Below, one piece after another: positions 12,835 through 21,120 of a DNA stretch of 64,000 nt; positions within the stretch are counted from its first letter, which is position 1, and every line of letters begins with the position of its first letter. The notes below the pieces were generated by a model that saw nothing but the letters and a program-made list of their open reading frames with translations, was not told the origin of the DNA and did no database searches. The stretch comes from Catenulispora acidiphila DSM 44928. GTDB lineage: Bacteria > Actinomycetota > Actinomycetes > Streptomycetales > Catenulisporaceae. The position numbers and the translations under genes are program-made. The DNA is taken from the NCBI RefSeq assembly GCF_000024025.1, contig NC_013131.1, positions 9,776,229 to 9,840,228 of the forward strand. Direction: 5' to 3'.

Positions 12835-13580
12835 TGCCCGCAAGGATCGTGCTGTGTGATGACCACACTTTGCTCACCGAGTCGCTGGCGGCGTCGCTGG
12901 CGGCGAAGGGGTATCAGGTGGAGGCGGTGACGTCGACGCCGGCGCAGGGGTTGGCTGCGGTGGCTTCGTTGGATCCGGACATCCTCATGCTTGATGTGCA
13001 CTTTCCGATGACGGTCTCGGCGCGGGCTGCCGCCTCGCCGCTGGCCACGGCCGGGGAGCAGGCGTTTCCGGTGTCGCGGCCTAACAGCCGGATGGTGACG
13101 GCGGGGTTGGAGCTGGCGCGGGCGGTGCTGGAGCGGCATCCTCGGACCAAGGTGTTGATGGTTTCGGCGACGGATGATCCGGCGATCGTCAGCGCCGCCT
13201 TGGATCTCGGGGTGTCGGGGTTCACGCGCAAGGACCAGCGGATCGACGGGATCGTGCAGATCCTGGAGCGGGTCGCGGCCGGGGAGGTCGCGGTGGATCC
13301 GGAGTTGCTGCGGGCGGCGGTGCGGCATCTGAAGGCGCCGGACGTCGACCAGGCCGAGCGCACCCTGCGCTACCTCACCCCGCGCGAGCGCGAGGTGCTG
13401 CGGCGGATCGTCGAGGGCGAGTCGACCAAGCAGATCGCGCGCGCCATGGACATCGCGCAGTCCACGGCCCGGACGCATGTGCAGAACGTGCTGGTCAAGC
13501 TGGGTGCGCACTCCCGCGTCGAGGCCTCGGCGATCGTCGCTCGGGTCGGCGCGGTGGACCGCCTCGGTGCTTCGCAGTAA
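12834..13580 (+). CDS. LuxR/NarL-type response regulator with an insertion in the receiver domain
   Basis: The ATG at 12834 shares its first base with the kinase stop (TGATG), with GGAGG upstream, so the pair is translationally coupled. The receiver has the acidic pair CDD (D9, D10) and phosphoacceptor D54 in LMLDVHFP. The conserved lysine appears in GFTRKDQ. About 30 extra residues, an Ala/Ser-rich stretch around 58-90, separate the phosphoacceptor from the next helix, which is unusual because this loop contacts the aspartate. The C-terminal GerE domain is complete (LTPREREVLRRIVEGESTKQ, then ARTHVQNVLVKLGAHSR). It is the obvious partner of the upstream kinase; targets are unknown. Confidence 0.88.
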   Translation: MPARIVLCDDHTLLTESLAASLAAKGYQVEAVTSTPAQGLAAVASLDPDILMLDVHFPMTVSARAAASPLATAGEQAFPVSRPNSRMVTAGLELARAVLERHPRTKVLMVSATDDPAIVSAALDLGVSGFTRKDQRIDGIVQILERVAAGEVAVDPELLRAAVRHLKAPDVDQAERTLRYLTPREREVLRRIVEGESTKQIARAMDIAQSTARTHVQNVLVKLGAHSRVEASAIVARVGAVDRLGASQ

Positions 13581-13706
13581 CCGTGGGTGACCGCACGGTG
13601 AACCGCCGGGGACCGCGTCCAGAGGGGCGTCTACGTCATTTGGAGTATTCGCGGCTCCACACCATGGTGGTGGGCGGACGCCCCGGGGCTTGCGAGGATG
13701 GGGAGC

Positions 13707-14429
13707 ATGCTTGACGCCTCCACGATCGGACTCGAGGACCGCCTCGAGGAGCGCCTCGACGTCGCCGGCCTCGGGGAGGTCCGCATCCTCGTCGTCGACG
13801 ACCACCGCACCTTCGCCGAAGCGCTGGCCTCCCGCCTGCGCGCCGAACCCGGCTTCGGCGTGGCGGCGACCACGACCATCGACGGCGCGCGCCGCCTCAT
13901 CGACGAGCGCCGCCCCGACGTGGTCCTGCTCGACGTCGACCTCGACGGCCGCGACGGCATCCGCTTCGCCGCCGAGATCCGCGCCAGCCACGCCGACGTC
14001 CGCATCGTCATGGTCACCGCCGGCGAGGAGGAGAAGCGCGTCGCCGAGGCGGTCCGCGGCGGCGTGAACGCCTGGGTCGCCAAGGACGGCTCGGTGGAGC
14101 ACCTGCTCCAGGTGGTCCGCGGCGTCCTGCGCGACGAGACCCACATCCCGCCGCGCCTGCTCACCTACGTCCTGAGCGACCTGATGGCCGCCGAGCAGGA
14201 GCGCAACGAGCACGAGACCCTGGTCGGCGCCCTCACCCCCCGCGAGCGCGAAGTCCTGCAGTGCATGGTCTCCGGCATGACCCGCGCCTCCATCGCCCAG
14301 CACCTGTTCCTGTCCCCCAACACGGTCCGCACCCACATGCAGAACGTTCTGGGCAAGCTCGGCGTACACTCCACGCTGGCCGCCGTCGCGGTGGCCCGAC
14401 GCGCCGGAATCGGGGAAGACCCCCGCTGA
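13707..14429 (+). CDS. LuxR/NarL-type response regulator
   Basis: A 240-residue regulator. I preferred ATG 13707 over 13698 because GAGG lies nine bases before it and abuts the other start. The receiver is canonical: DD at 31-32, phosphoacceptor D76 in VVLLDVDLDGRDG, the switch Thr in IVMVTAG and Lys in WVAKDGS. The GerE helix-turn-helix (LTPREREVLQCMVSG, then NTVRTHMQNVLGKLGVHS) fills the C-terminus. It lies 126 bases after the previous regulator, so a kinase and two regulators form one signalling cluster. Whether the kinase phosphorylates both is not visible. The gap holds a GGGGCGTC/GACGCCCC pair 50 bases apart of doubtful meaning. Confidence 0.9.
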   Translation: MLDASTIGLEDRLEERLDVAGLGEVRILVVDDHRTFAEALASRLRAEPGFGVAATTTIDGARRLIDERRPDVVLLDVDLDGRDGIRFAAEIRASHADVRIVMVTAGEEEKRVAEAVRGGVNAWVAKDGSVEHLLQVVRGVLRDETHIPPRLLTYVLSDLMAAEQERNEHETLVGALTPREREVLQCMVSGMTRASIAQHLFLSPNTVRTHMQNVLGKLGVHSTLAAVAVARRAGIGEDPR

Positions 14430-14454
14430 CCGGCGGAGGCACCGACGAGGAACG

Positions 14455-15990
14455 ATGACCGGACAGGCCGAATCGCCGTGGGCGGGACCCGAGGGGTCAC
14501 CCACCTGGACCAGGCGGCCCGCCGGCCTGCGCACGCTGATCGTCGGCGCCGGACGCGCCGGCCGAGCCCTGGCCCGCGAGCTGGGGGATAGCAAAACCGG
14601 CGGACTCCACCCGATCGGCTTCCTCGACGACGCGAGCTCCGATGCCACGAGCTTCGATACCGCGAGCTCCAACGCCGCGAACTTCGATCCCGCGAACCTC
14701 GACGACGACCCGAGCCCAGCCAAACACCCTCCGCTCCCCCTCCTCGGCACCCTGGCCGACCTCCCCCGCCTCACCACCGACCACGCCGTCGAAGCCGTCG
14801 TCCTCGCGATCCCCGGCCTCCCTCCGTCCCGGACCCGCGAACTCGCCCACGCGGCAACCGCCGCCGGAGCCGTCGTCCGCTACCTCCCCTGGTACGCAGC
14901 CGCCCTGTCCCGCGAAGCGACCGCCGCCGACCTGCGCCCCCTCGACGTCAGAGCACTGATCGACGCCCCGGAACCCCCCGTGGTCTCCCCCGAGGCCAAA
15001 GAGATCATCACCGGCAAGCGCGTCCTGGTCACCGGCGCCGCCAGCGCGCTCGGCTCCGAACTCTGCCGCCAGCTCCACGCCTTCAACCCCGCCTCGCTGT
15101 TCCTCCTCGGCACCGATGAGCAGGTCCTGCGAAGCCTCCGCGCGGACGTGTGGGGCGAAGTGCTGACCACCGACCTCCTCGACCGCGACGAGACGGACCA
15201 GACCTTCCGCGAACTCCGCCCCGAGGTGGTGTTCCACGCCGAGGCGCTCAGGCAGGCCGCCGTGCTGGAGCGCCGCCCGAGCCACGGCGTGAAGGCCAAC
15301 GTCCTGAGCACCGACAACCTCGTCCGCGCGGCCGCACGCCACGGCACCGAGCGCTTCGTCCAGCTCGCCGCCGACGCCGACCCGGCCTCGATGCTCGGCG
15401 CCTCCCAGCGCGTCGCCGAAGCCGTCGTCCTCGCCGCCGCCCACAAGGCCGCCAAGCCGGGCAAGAAGCACCGCACCGAAGCCGTCTTCACCGCCGTACG
15501 CATCGGCGACGTCCTGGACGCCCGCGGCTCCCTCCTGACCACCCTGGCCGACCAGATCCGCGCCGGCGGCCCGGTGACCGTCACGCACCCCGACGCCACC
15601 CGCTGCTTCGCGACCGTCGAGGAAGCCGTCGCCCTCACCCTCGAAGCCAGCCGCATCGCCGCCGGCGGCGAGATCTTCACCCTCGATCTCGGCGAGCCGA
15701 CGCAGATCACCGAAGTGATCTCCCGCTTCACCCAGCAATACCACCTGCCCGAGGTACCGATCCGCTTCGTCGGGCAGCGGCACGGCCGCAAGAACCCCCG
15801 CCCCGCCGAGCGCATCCCCACCTCGCAGCCGCAGATCTTCACCACACCGGCCGCCGCAGACCCCGCCGACTACGCGCACCTGCCGGAGCAACTGGACAAG
15901 CTCTACAAGGCCGCCGCCAAGAACCGGGACCCGAAGGTGCGCCAAATGCTGGTGAAACTGGCGAAGCAAGGCGCCGGCCGACCCGGCTGA
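14455..15990 (+). CDS. CapD/FlaA1-like nucleotide-sugar protein lacking the usual catalytic residues
   Basis: A 511-residue protein with two Rossmann folds. The first (VGAGRAGRALARELG, residues ~28-42) matches the CoA-binding-like N-terminal domain of CapD/WbpM proteins; the second carries VTGAASALGSELCRQL near residue 195. Family members are UDP-N-acetylhexosamine dehydratases or epimerases for polysaccharides, but here the normal HAAALKHVP reads HAEALRQAA, STDKAVNP reads AADADPAS, and MGATKR reads LGASQR, so both catalytic-region lysines are gone. The N-terminal membrane helices of WbpM are also absent. A non-enzymatic, sensing or altered-chemistry role is therefore more likely than classical dehydration. 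It sits 25 bases after a response regulator and is probably cotranscribed. Confidence 0.75.
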   Translation: MTGQAESPWAGPEGSPTWTRRPAGLRTLIVGAGRAGRALARELGDSKTGGLHPIGFLDDASSDATSFDTASSNAANFDPANLDDDPSPAKHPPLPLLGTLADLPRLTTDHAVEAVVLAIPGLPPSRTRELAHAATAAGAVVRYLPWYAAALSREATAADLRPLDVRALIDAPEPPVVSPEAKEIITGKRVLVTGAASALGSELCRQLHAFNPASLFLLGTDEQVLRSLRADVWGEVLTTDLLDRDETDQTFRELRPEVVFHAEALRQAAVLERRPSHGVKANVLSTDNLVRAAARHGTERFVQLAADADPASMLGASQRVAEAVVLAAAHKAAKPGKKHRTEAVFTAVRIGDVLDARGSLLTTLADQIRAGGPVTVTHPDATRCFATVEEAVALTLEASRIAAGGEIFTLDLGEPTQITEVISRFTQQYHLPEVPIRFVGQRHGRKNPRPAERIPTSQPQIFTTPAAADPADYAHLPEQLDKLYKAAAKNRDPKVRQMLVKLAKQGAGRPG

Positions 15991-16010
15991 ACCGCTGCAC
16001 ATCAATACCC

Positions 16011-16047
16011 TGATCGGCTGTAAGGCGTCGGACACCTACGCCGATCA
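16011..16047. other. inverted repeat between the CapD-like gene and the surface-protein gene
   Basis: TGATCGGC (16011-16018) and GCCGATCA (16040-16047) are perfect complements with a nested GGCGT/ACGCC option. The hairpin is 20 bases past the CapD-like stop and 42 before the next start. It could terminate transcription or be an operator. No poly-U follows. Confidence 0.35.
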
Positions 16048-16088
16048 AGGGATCTCCGTCGCGCTCGCAGACGGCACGATCTTGTACC

Positions 16089-18836
16089 GTGTCGAAACGT
16101 CGGGTAACCCTCGCAGCCATGTCCACGCTCGCCGCCGCGGGCCTGGCACCCCTGTCGCCGGCGCACGCCGCACCCGCCACCGGTAGCACCTTCTACGTCG
16201 GGGGCACCACCGGCGCCAGCTGCTCGGACAGCAACCCGGGCAGCGCGACCGCCCCGTTCTGCAGCTTCTCCAAGGCGCTCGACGCCGCGGGACCGGGTGA
16301 CACCATCGCGGTCTACAGCCTGCCGAGCACGCAGGAGATGGACGTCACCAAGTCGGGGACGCCCGGCGCGCCGATCACCATCGAAGGGGTCCCCGACAAG
16401 TTCGGCCGGATCCCCTCCGTCTTCTTCAACACCCACCTGGCAGTGGTCGACGGCCAGCACGACATCGTCATCGAGGGCTTCGAAGCCCATGACAACCTGT
16501 CGTCCCGCACCGCCGGCACGGCGATCGTGGTCAGCGGCGGCTCCAGCGACGTCACCCTGACCCGGAACCACATCGAAGGCGGAGGCGGAGCCGCCGGTAT
16601 CACCCTGTCCGGGGGCGCCACCGGCGACGTCGTGGCCGGCAACCACATCGAGGGGAGCCTCGACGGCGTCACCGTCACCGACTCGCCGGGCAACGCCGTC
16701 ACCGGCAACACCCTGACCTCCGACTCGAACGTCGGCATCGGGCTGTACGGGACCTCGACCGGCACCACCGTCGCGAACAACATCTCCGAGACCACGCAGA
16801 CGGCGGCCACGGGCCGCCCCGCCGAGATATCGGTGGACACCGCGGCCGAGAGCGGCGCCGCCATCCACCACAACATCCTGTTTCCCGCGCCGTCGAGCAC
16901 CGACCCGGACACCGGCCGGCCCATCCCGGCAGGCGCCGCCTATTCCTGGGGTGGCGTGGCGTACACGGATGTGGCCTCGTTCGCGGCGAACTCCGGACAG
17001 GGTGCCCACGACCTCGTCGCCGACCCGCGGCTGAACCCGGCGAACGACGAACCCCTGCCGGGTTCCCCCGCGATCGACTCCGCGGACTCCTCGGCCGCGG
17101 GCGCGCTGCCCACCGACTACCGCGGGAATCCCCGGCGGGACGACCCGCAGGTCACCGATTCCGGCACTGGTCCGGCGACCGACTACGACCGCGGCGCCGC
17201 CGAGTACCAGGGCGGCCCGGTCACCGCCTTCAGCTTCTCGATCACCGGCGACGCCACCTCGGAGACCATCAGCATCGACGCCCGCGCCACCGTCGCCGGC
17301 TTCACGCCGGTCGCGAGCTACACCGCGAATTTCAACGGCACGCAAGTCACCAGCAGCGACCCGGTGTTCTCCCACACCTTCGCGGTCAGCTCCGATCCCG
17401 CCCAGACCAAGGACCAGACCCTGGACGTCACCGCCACCGGCGCGGACGGCCAGGTCGGCAGCAAGGCCGAGCAGGACTACGAGCTCGGGACGGTCATCCA
17501 GCCCACCCCGGCCCTCACTGTGGCGGCGGATCCGTCCACCCCCGGCGGCGTCATCGCCGACCCGACCGCTTCCACCCCCGCCATCGATCCGGTGAACGGC
17601 GGCAGCGGCTCCTTCATCAACGAGTACTTCATCGACTGGGGCGACGGCTCGGACCAGTGGGTTGAGAACGCCCCGGTGACCTCGCCGGTCCCGCACGCCT
17701 ACGCCAAGTCCGGCACCTACCCGGTGAAGCTCACCGTCGAGACCGGCACCCTGCAGAGCGCGTCCGTCGCCCACGACATCACGGTGACCGTCCCGCCGCC
17801 GGTCACCACGCCTCCCGTCACCACCCCGCCGCCGACCGGGACCCCGACCGGACCGGCTGGACCAGCCGGTCCGATCGGCCCGACCGCGCCGTCCGGCACC
17901 GCCGGCCACGCGACCGTCACCCGCCTCGGCGGCGGCACCCGCTACGGCACCGCCCTCGACGTCTCCGCCGCGCAGTGGAAGGACGGCGCGGCCGGCGGCG
18001 TCGTCATCGCCCGAGGGGACGCCGCGCCCGACGCGCTGGCCGGCGTGCCGCTCGCCGCCCACGTCCACGGCCCGCTGCTGCTGACCGACCCGAAGGCGCT
18101 CGACGGCGCCACCACCGCCGAGATCAAGCGCGTCCTCGGCGCCGACCGGAGCAAGAACGTCTACCTCCTCGGCGGCACGACAGCGGTCTCCCCGCTCGTC
18201 CAGTCGCAGCTCACCGCCCTGGGCTACCAGGTCCACCGGATCGGTGGCACCGACCGCTTCGACACCGCCCTGCGCGTCGCCCGCGACGGCCTGGGCAGCA
18301 CCGCGAACGTCGTGGTGGCGACCGGCACCGACTTCGCCGACGCGCTCGCCGCGGGTCCGCTGGCGGCGTCGCAGAACGCCGCGGTCGTCCTGTCCGACGG
18401 ACCGGTGCTCGATCCGGCGACCGCCGCGTTCGTGAACGCCCACAGCCACGTCACCGCGGTCGGCGGCGCGGCGGTGAAGGCGGTCGCCAAGGCGGCGCCC
18501 GGCAAGGCGGCCACGGACCTGTCGGGCGGCGACCGCTACGCGACCGCCGCGAAGGTCGCCGAGGCGATGAGCACGAGCGCGGGCCACGCGCCGGCCGCAG
18601 CGGGCCTGGCCAGCGGCACAGTCTTCCCCGACGCCCTCACCGGCGGCGCCTACGCCGCCAACGCCGGCATCCCGCTGCTCCTCACGGACCCCAAGCGGCT
18701 GCCGCCGAACGTGGCCGCGCTGTTCGCGACGTGGAAGCAGCAGCTGGCGGCGATCGAGATCTTCGGCGGACCGGCCGCGGTCTCCCCGGCGGTGCAGTCC
18801 GCAGTCGCGACGGCGGTCGGCGGACACATCGGCTGA
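16089..18836 (+). CDS. secreted beta-helix/PKD protein with cell-wall-binding repeats 2
   Basis: The 915-residue product starts at GTG 16089 and has a Sec signal peptide (basic MSKRR, hydrophobic core, AHA cleavage site near residue 27). Residues ~30-370 form a right-handed beta-helix, with Asn/Gly-rich turns such as VVAGNHIEGSLDGVTV and TVANNISE. A PKD-type domain (YFIDWGDGSDQW and HAYAKSGTYPVKLTV) lies near 510-560. After a Pro/Thr/Gly linker, three cell-wall-binding type 2 units follow, beginning with RLGGGTRYGTALDVS, RIGGTDRFDTALRVA and LSGGDRYATAAKVA. Beta-helices often bind or cleave polysaccharides; no catalytic residues could be assigned. It probably sits on the cell wall. The ribosome site is weak, so a leaderless transcript is possible. 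Confidence 0.85.
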   Translation: MSKRRVTLAAMSTLAAAGLAPLSPAHAAPATGSTFYVGGTTGASCSDSNPGSATAPFCSFSKALDAAGPGDTIAVYSLPSTQEMDVTKSGTPGAPITIEGVPDKFGRIPSVFFNTHLAVVDGQHDIVIEGFEAHDNLSSRTAGTAIVVSGGSSDVTLTRNHIEGGGGAAGITLSGGATGDVVAGNHIEGSLDGVTVTDSPGNAVTGNTLTSDSNVGIGLYGTSTGTTVANNISETTQTAATGRPAEISVDTAAESGAAIHHNILFPAPSSTDPDTGRPIPAGAAYSWGGVAYTDVASFAANSGQGAHDLVADPRLNPANDEPLPGSPAIDSADSSAAGALPTDYRGNPRRDDPQVTDSGTGPATDYDRGAAEYQGGPVTAFSFSITGDATSETISIDARATVAGFTPVASYTANFNGTQVTSSDPVFSHTFAVSSDPAQTKDQTLDVTATGADGQVGSKAEQDYELGTVIQPTPALTVAADPSTPGGVIADPTASTPAIDPVNGGSGSFINEYFIDWGDGSDQWVENAPVTSPVPHAYAKSGTYPVKLTVETGTLQSASVAHDITVTVPPPVTTPPVTTPPPTGTPTGPAGPAGPIGPTAPSGTAGHATVTRLGGGTRYGTALDVSAAQWKDGAAGGVVIARGDAAPDALAGVPLAAHVHGPLLLTDPKALDGATTAEIKRVLGADRSKNVYLLGGTTAVSPLVQSQLTALGYQVHRIGGTDRFDTALRVARDGLGSTANVVVATGTDFADALAAGPLAASQNAAVVLSDGPVLDPATAAFVNAHSHVTAVGGAAVKAVAKAAPGKAATDLSGGDRYATAAKVAEAMSTSAGHAPAAAGLASGTVFPDALTGGAYAANAGIPLLLTDPKRLPPNVAALFATWKQQLAAIEIFGGPAAVSPAVQSAVATAVGGHIG

Positions 18837-18881
18837 GACCGGGCAGGCATCGATCTGCGGCAAACCCGCAATGGAGCATGA

Positions 18882-18913
18882 CGGAGGCGGCCATCGTCCA
18901 GTGGCCGCCTCCG
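18882..18913 (+). terminator. strong hairpin after the surface-protein gene
   Basis: CGGAGGCGGCCA (18882-18893) pairs with TGGCCGCCTCCG (18902-18913), a perfect 12-bp stem with an 8-nt loop, 45 bases after the stop codon. It is a likely intrinsic-type terminator without a U-tract. The rest of the 272-nt gap up to msrB shows nothing else. Confidence 0.65.
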
Positions 18914-19108
18914 CCGTGCGCATCCGGCGTCTGATTCCCCGCATTGCATTTCGGCGAAGCGTTCAGCGAATATGAGTTCGTACATGCATTCGCCCTGCTA
19001 GGGAAGCTGCGCGGCGGTTTTGGAAAACGACTCCACCACGCGCCCAACGCTGTGTAACGCCTCTCCAAAACGCTGGCGCCCGCGCGTCACGTGAGTAGGC
19101 TCGACTAC

Positions 19109-19561
19109 ATGGTGTACAAGGTTGAGCGCACCGAGGCAGAGTGGCGGCAGCACCTAGGGCCGGCCGCCTACAAGACCCTGCGCGAGTTCGGAACCGAGAA
19201 CCCCTGGTCCGGCGCCTATGTCGAGAACGACGACTCGGGTATCTACCTGTGCCGGGGCTGTGACACCGCGCTGTTCGGCTCGCAGTCCAAGTTCAACGCC
19301 GAGTGCGGCTGGGCCGCGTTCGCCTCCCCGCTCACCGACGACCTCATCGAGAAGTACGAGGACCGTTCGCAGGGCATGCTGCGCACCGAGATCCGTTGCT
19401 CCACCTGCGGATCGCACCTGGGCTACCTGTTCCAGGACGCGCCGGAGGAACTCGGCGGGTGGCGCTACTGCGTGAACTCGATCGGGCTGTTCCTGCGGGA
19501 ATCCGTCTCCAGCGGGGCGTCGGGCAGCGCCTCGGGAAGCGTGTCCAGCACAGCGTCCTGA
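19109..19561 (+). CDS. msrB: peptide-methionine (R)-S-oxide reductase MsrB
   Basis: MsrB reduces methionine-R-sulfoxide in proteins. From ATG 19109 (GAGTAGG nine bases upstream; GTG 19091 is an alternative) the protein is 150 residues. Both zinc CxxC motifs are present, CRGC and CSTC. The catalytic cysteine is in WRYCVNSIGL, matching the family RxCxN core, and a possible resolving cysteine is in ECGWAAF. The last 20 residues are a Ser/Gly tail. No msrA is nearby. The gene converges on the carboxypeptidase gene with a 46-nt gap. Confidence 0.95.
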   Translation: MVYKVERTEAEWRQHLGPAAYKTLREFGTENPWSGAYVENDDSGIYLCRGCDTALFGSQSKFNAECGWAAFASPLTDDLIEKYEDRSQGMLRTEIRCSTCGSHLGYLFQDAPEELGGWRYCVNSIGLFLRESVSSGASGSASGSVSSTAS

Positions 19562-19607
19562 CCGGCGTCGCCACCGCCGCGAGCACACCGCACCGCCGCC
19601 ACCGCCG

Positions 19608-20840
19608 TCATCTCTCTTTGCGCTGCTTCCACAACACCCGGGCGCGCAGTGCCACGACGGCGAACACCAGGAACCCCAGCACGTAGAGCAGCGTCTCGAA
19701 CGCGTCGCCCACGAAGCTCGAGCCCGATCCGCCGCTCTTGTGCGGCGAGGCCGCGGCGGCCGCGGACGTCTGGAGGTCGCCGCCACTGCCGCTGCCGCTG
19801 TACCCGTCCAGCAGATCGCGCTTCTTCGCGTGCTGCGCGTCCGGCGGCGGCAGCGTCTCGTCCGGCGCCGTCGACTTCTGCAGCGGGTCCGCAGGGACCA
19901 GCTGGTCCACGCCGGCCGCCGTCGCCGGGACCGCGAAGCCCCAGTCGAGCAGCTTCGCCGTCTGCTGATAGATGTCGGTTCCCGCGTCGAAGACCGAGAC
20001 CACGAGCGTGCGGCCGTTGCGCTCGGCGGCGCCGACGAAGGTGTGGTGCGCCAGCGAGGTGTAGCCGTTCTTCACCCCGATCATCCCGGGGTACTTGCCG
20101 AGCAGCCGGTTCTCGTTGTCGATCTCGAAGGTCGTGCCGTTGACCGAGGGGAACTTGGCCTTCTGCAGCGAGCAATAGGCGCGGAAGCCCGGGTCCTGCA
20201 GACCCGCGCGCGCCATCAGCGCCAGGTCGTAGGCGCTGGAGACCTGGCCGTCGGCGTCGTAGCCGTCGGCGTTGACCACGACCGTGTCGTTCGCGTGCAG
20301 CCGCTGCGCGGTCTGGCGCATCAGGTCCACCGTCGGTCCCGCTCCGCCGGCCATCGCCGCGAGCGTGGCGATCGCGTCGTTGCCCGAGCGCAGGAACACC
20401 GCGTTCCACAGGTCGGAGACCCGGTAGGACAGCCCCGGCTTGATGCCGACGGCGCTCGCCCCGGGTTCGGCGGTGGCCAGCGACGCGATGTCCCCGGGGA
20501 CCGAGAGGTGGACCGCCGCGGGGTCCAGGCGGGGCATCAGCGCCAGCGCGGTCAGGACTTTGAGCGTCGAGGCGGGACGCAGGCGGTCGTGCGGGGCGCG
20601 CTCGGCGAGGATCGCGCCGGTGGCCTCATCGGCGATCACGAAGGAGCCGGCTTTGACGTCCGGGGGGATCGGCGGCGTCCCGGGAACGGCGACCGTCGGC
20701 CCGAGCGGCGCGGAGCTCGGCGCCGTCGGGGTCGGGCTCGGCGCGGGCGGAGCCGCCGCGGCCGCGATCGCGCCGCCGCCGACCAGGGCCGCGCACGCGG
20801 CGGCGACAGTGAGACTCCGACGGACCGGTGACCAGCGCAT
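19608..20840 (-). CDS. D-alanyl-D-alanine carboxypeptidase (peptidase S11, PBP5-like)
   Basis: This penicillin-binding protein trims the terminal D-Ala of peptidoglycan stem peptides. From ATG 20840 it has 410 residues: a signal/anchor segment (~8-30), a Pro-rich linker, the catalytic domain from ~60, a Ser/Gly-rich stretch and a C-terminal membrane helix (LLYVLGFLVFAVVAL). The active-site motifs are SxxK (STLK, S91/K94) and SxN (SGN, 152-154). The third motif, usually KTG, reads KNG (VKNGYTS), with Asn for Thr. Longer upstream starts are possible but give an unlikely N-terminus. The 280-nt gap upstream holds the promoter; I see no clear consensus in it. Confidence 0.9.
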   Translation of the reverse strand: MRWSPVRRSLTVAAACAALVGGGAIAAAAAPPAPSPTPTAPSSAPLGPTVAVPGTPPIPPDVKAGSFVIADEATGAILAERAPHDRLRPASTLKVLTALALMPRLDPAAVHLSVPGDIASLATAEPGASAVGIKPGLSYRVSDLWNAVFLRSGNDAIATLAAMAGGAGPTVDLMRQTAQRLHANDTVVVNADGYDADGQVSSAYDLALMARAGLQDPGFRAYCSLQKAKFPSVNGTTFEIDNENRLLGKYPGMIGVKNGYTSLAHHTFVGAAERNGRTLVVSVFDAGTDIYQQTAKLLDWGFAVPATAAGVDQLVPADPLQKSTAPDETLPPPDAQHAKKRDLLDGYSGSGSGGDLQTSAAAAASPHKSGGSGSSFVGDAFETLLYVLGFLVFAVVALRARVLWKQRKER

Positions 20841-21120
20841 GCCTGCCGGATTTCCAACGACCCGGCGGTACCAAACCCCGGTCCCGCCGGACGCGTGACG
20901 CCGCCCGCTGACGCCGCCTCCCGGTCCGGTCACCGGTCTCTCGCTGCTCACCACATGCCCACACTATGCGGCCGACCATGCGCCGCCCAAGCATCAGCGG
21001 GTCGCACGACCGGCGTGCGAGTGTCTCCGAGCCCTGTTATACGAACTTTTACACGGACTGCTCCACGCGTTGCTTCATGGGGCGCCCTCCGAGTTGCCTA
21101 TGAGCCGCCCCACCGAACCG

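Noticed and set aside
12699-14777. 692-codon minus-strand frame
   Set aside because: Runs across three well-supported plus-strand genes and has no recognisable motif.
15991-16088. c-di-AMP (ydaO-type) riboswitch before the surface-protein gene
   Set aside because: Only 98 bases are available and none of the conserved core elements is visible; just an inverted repeat.
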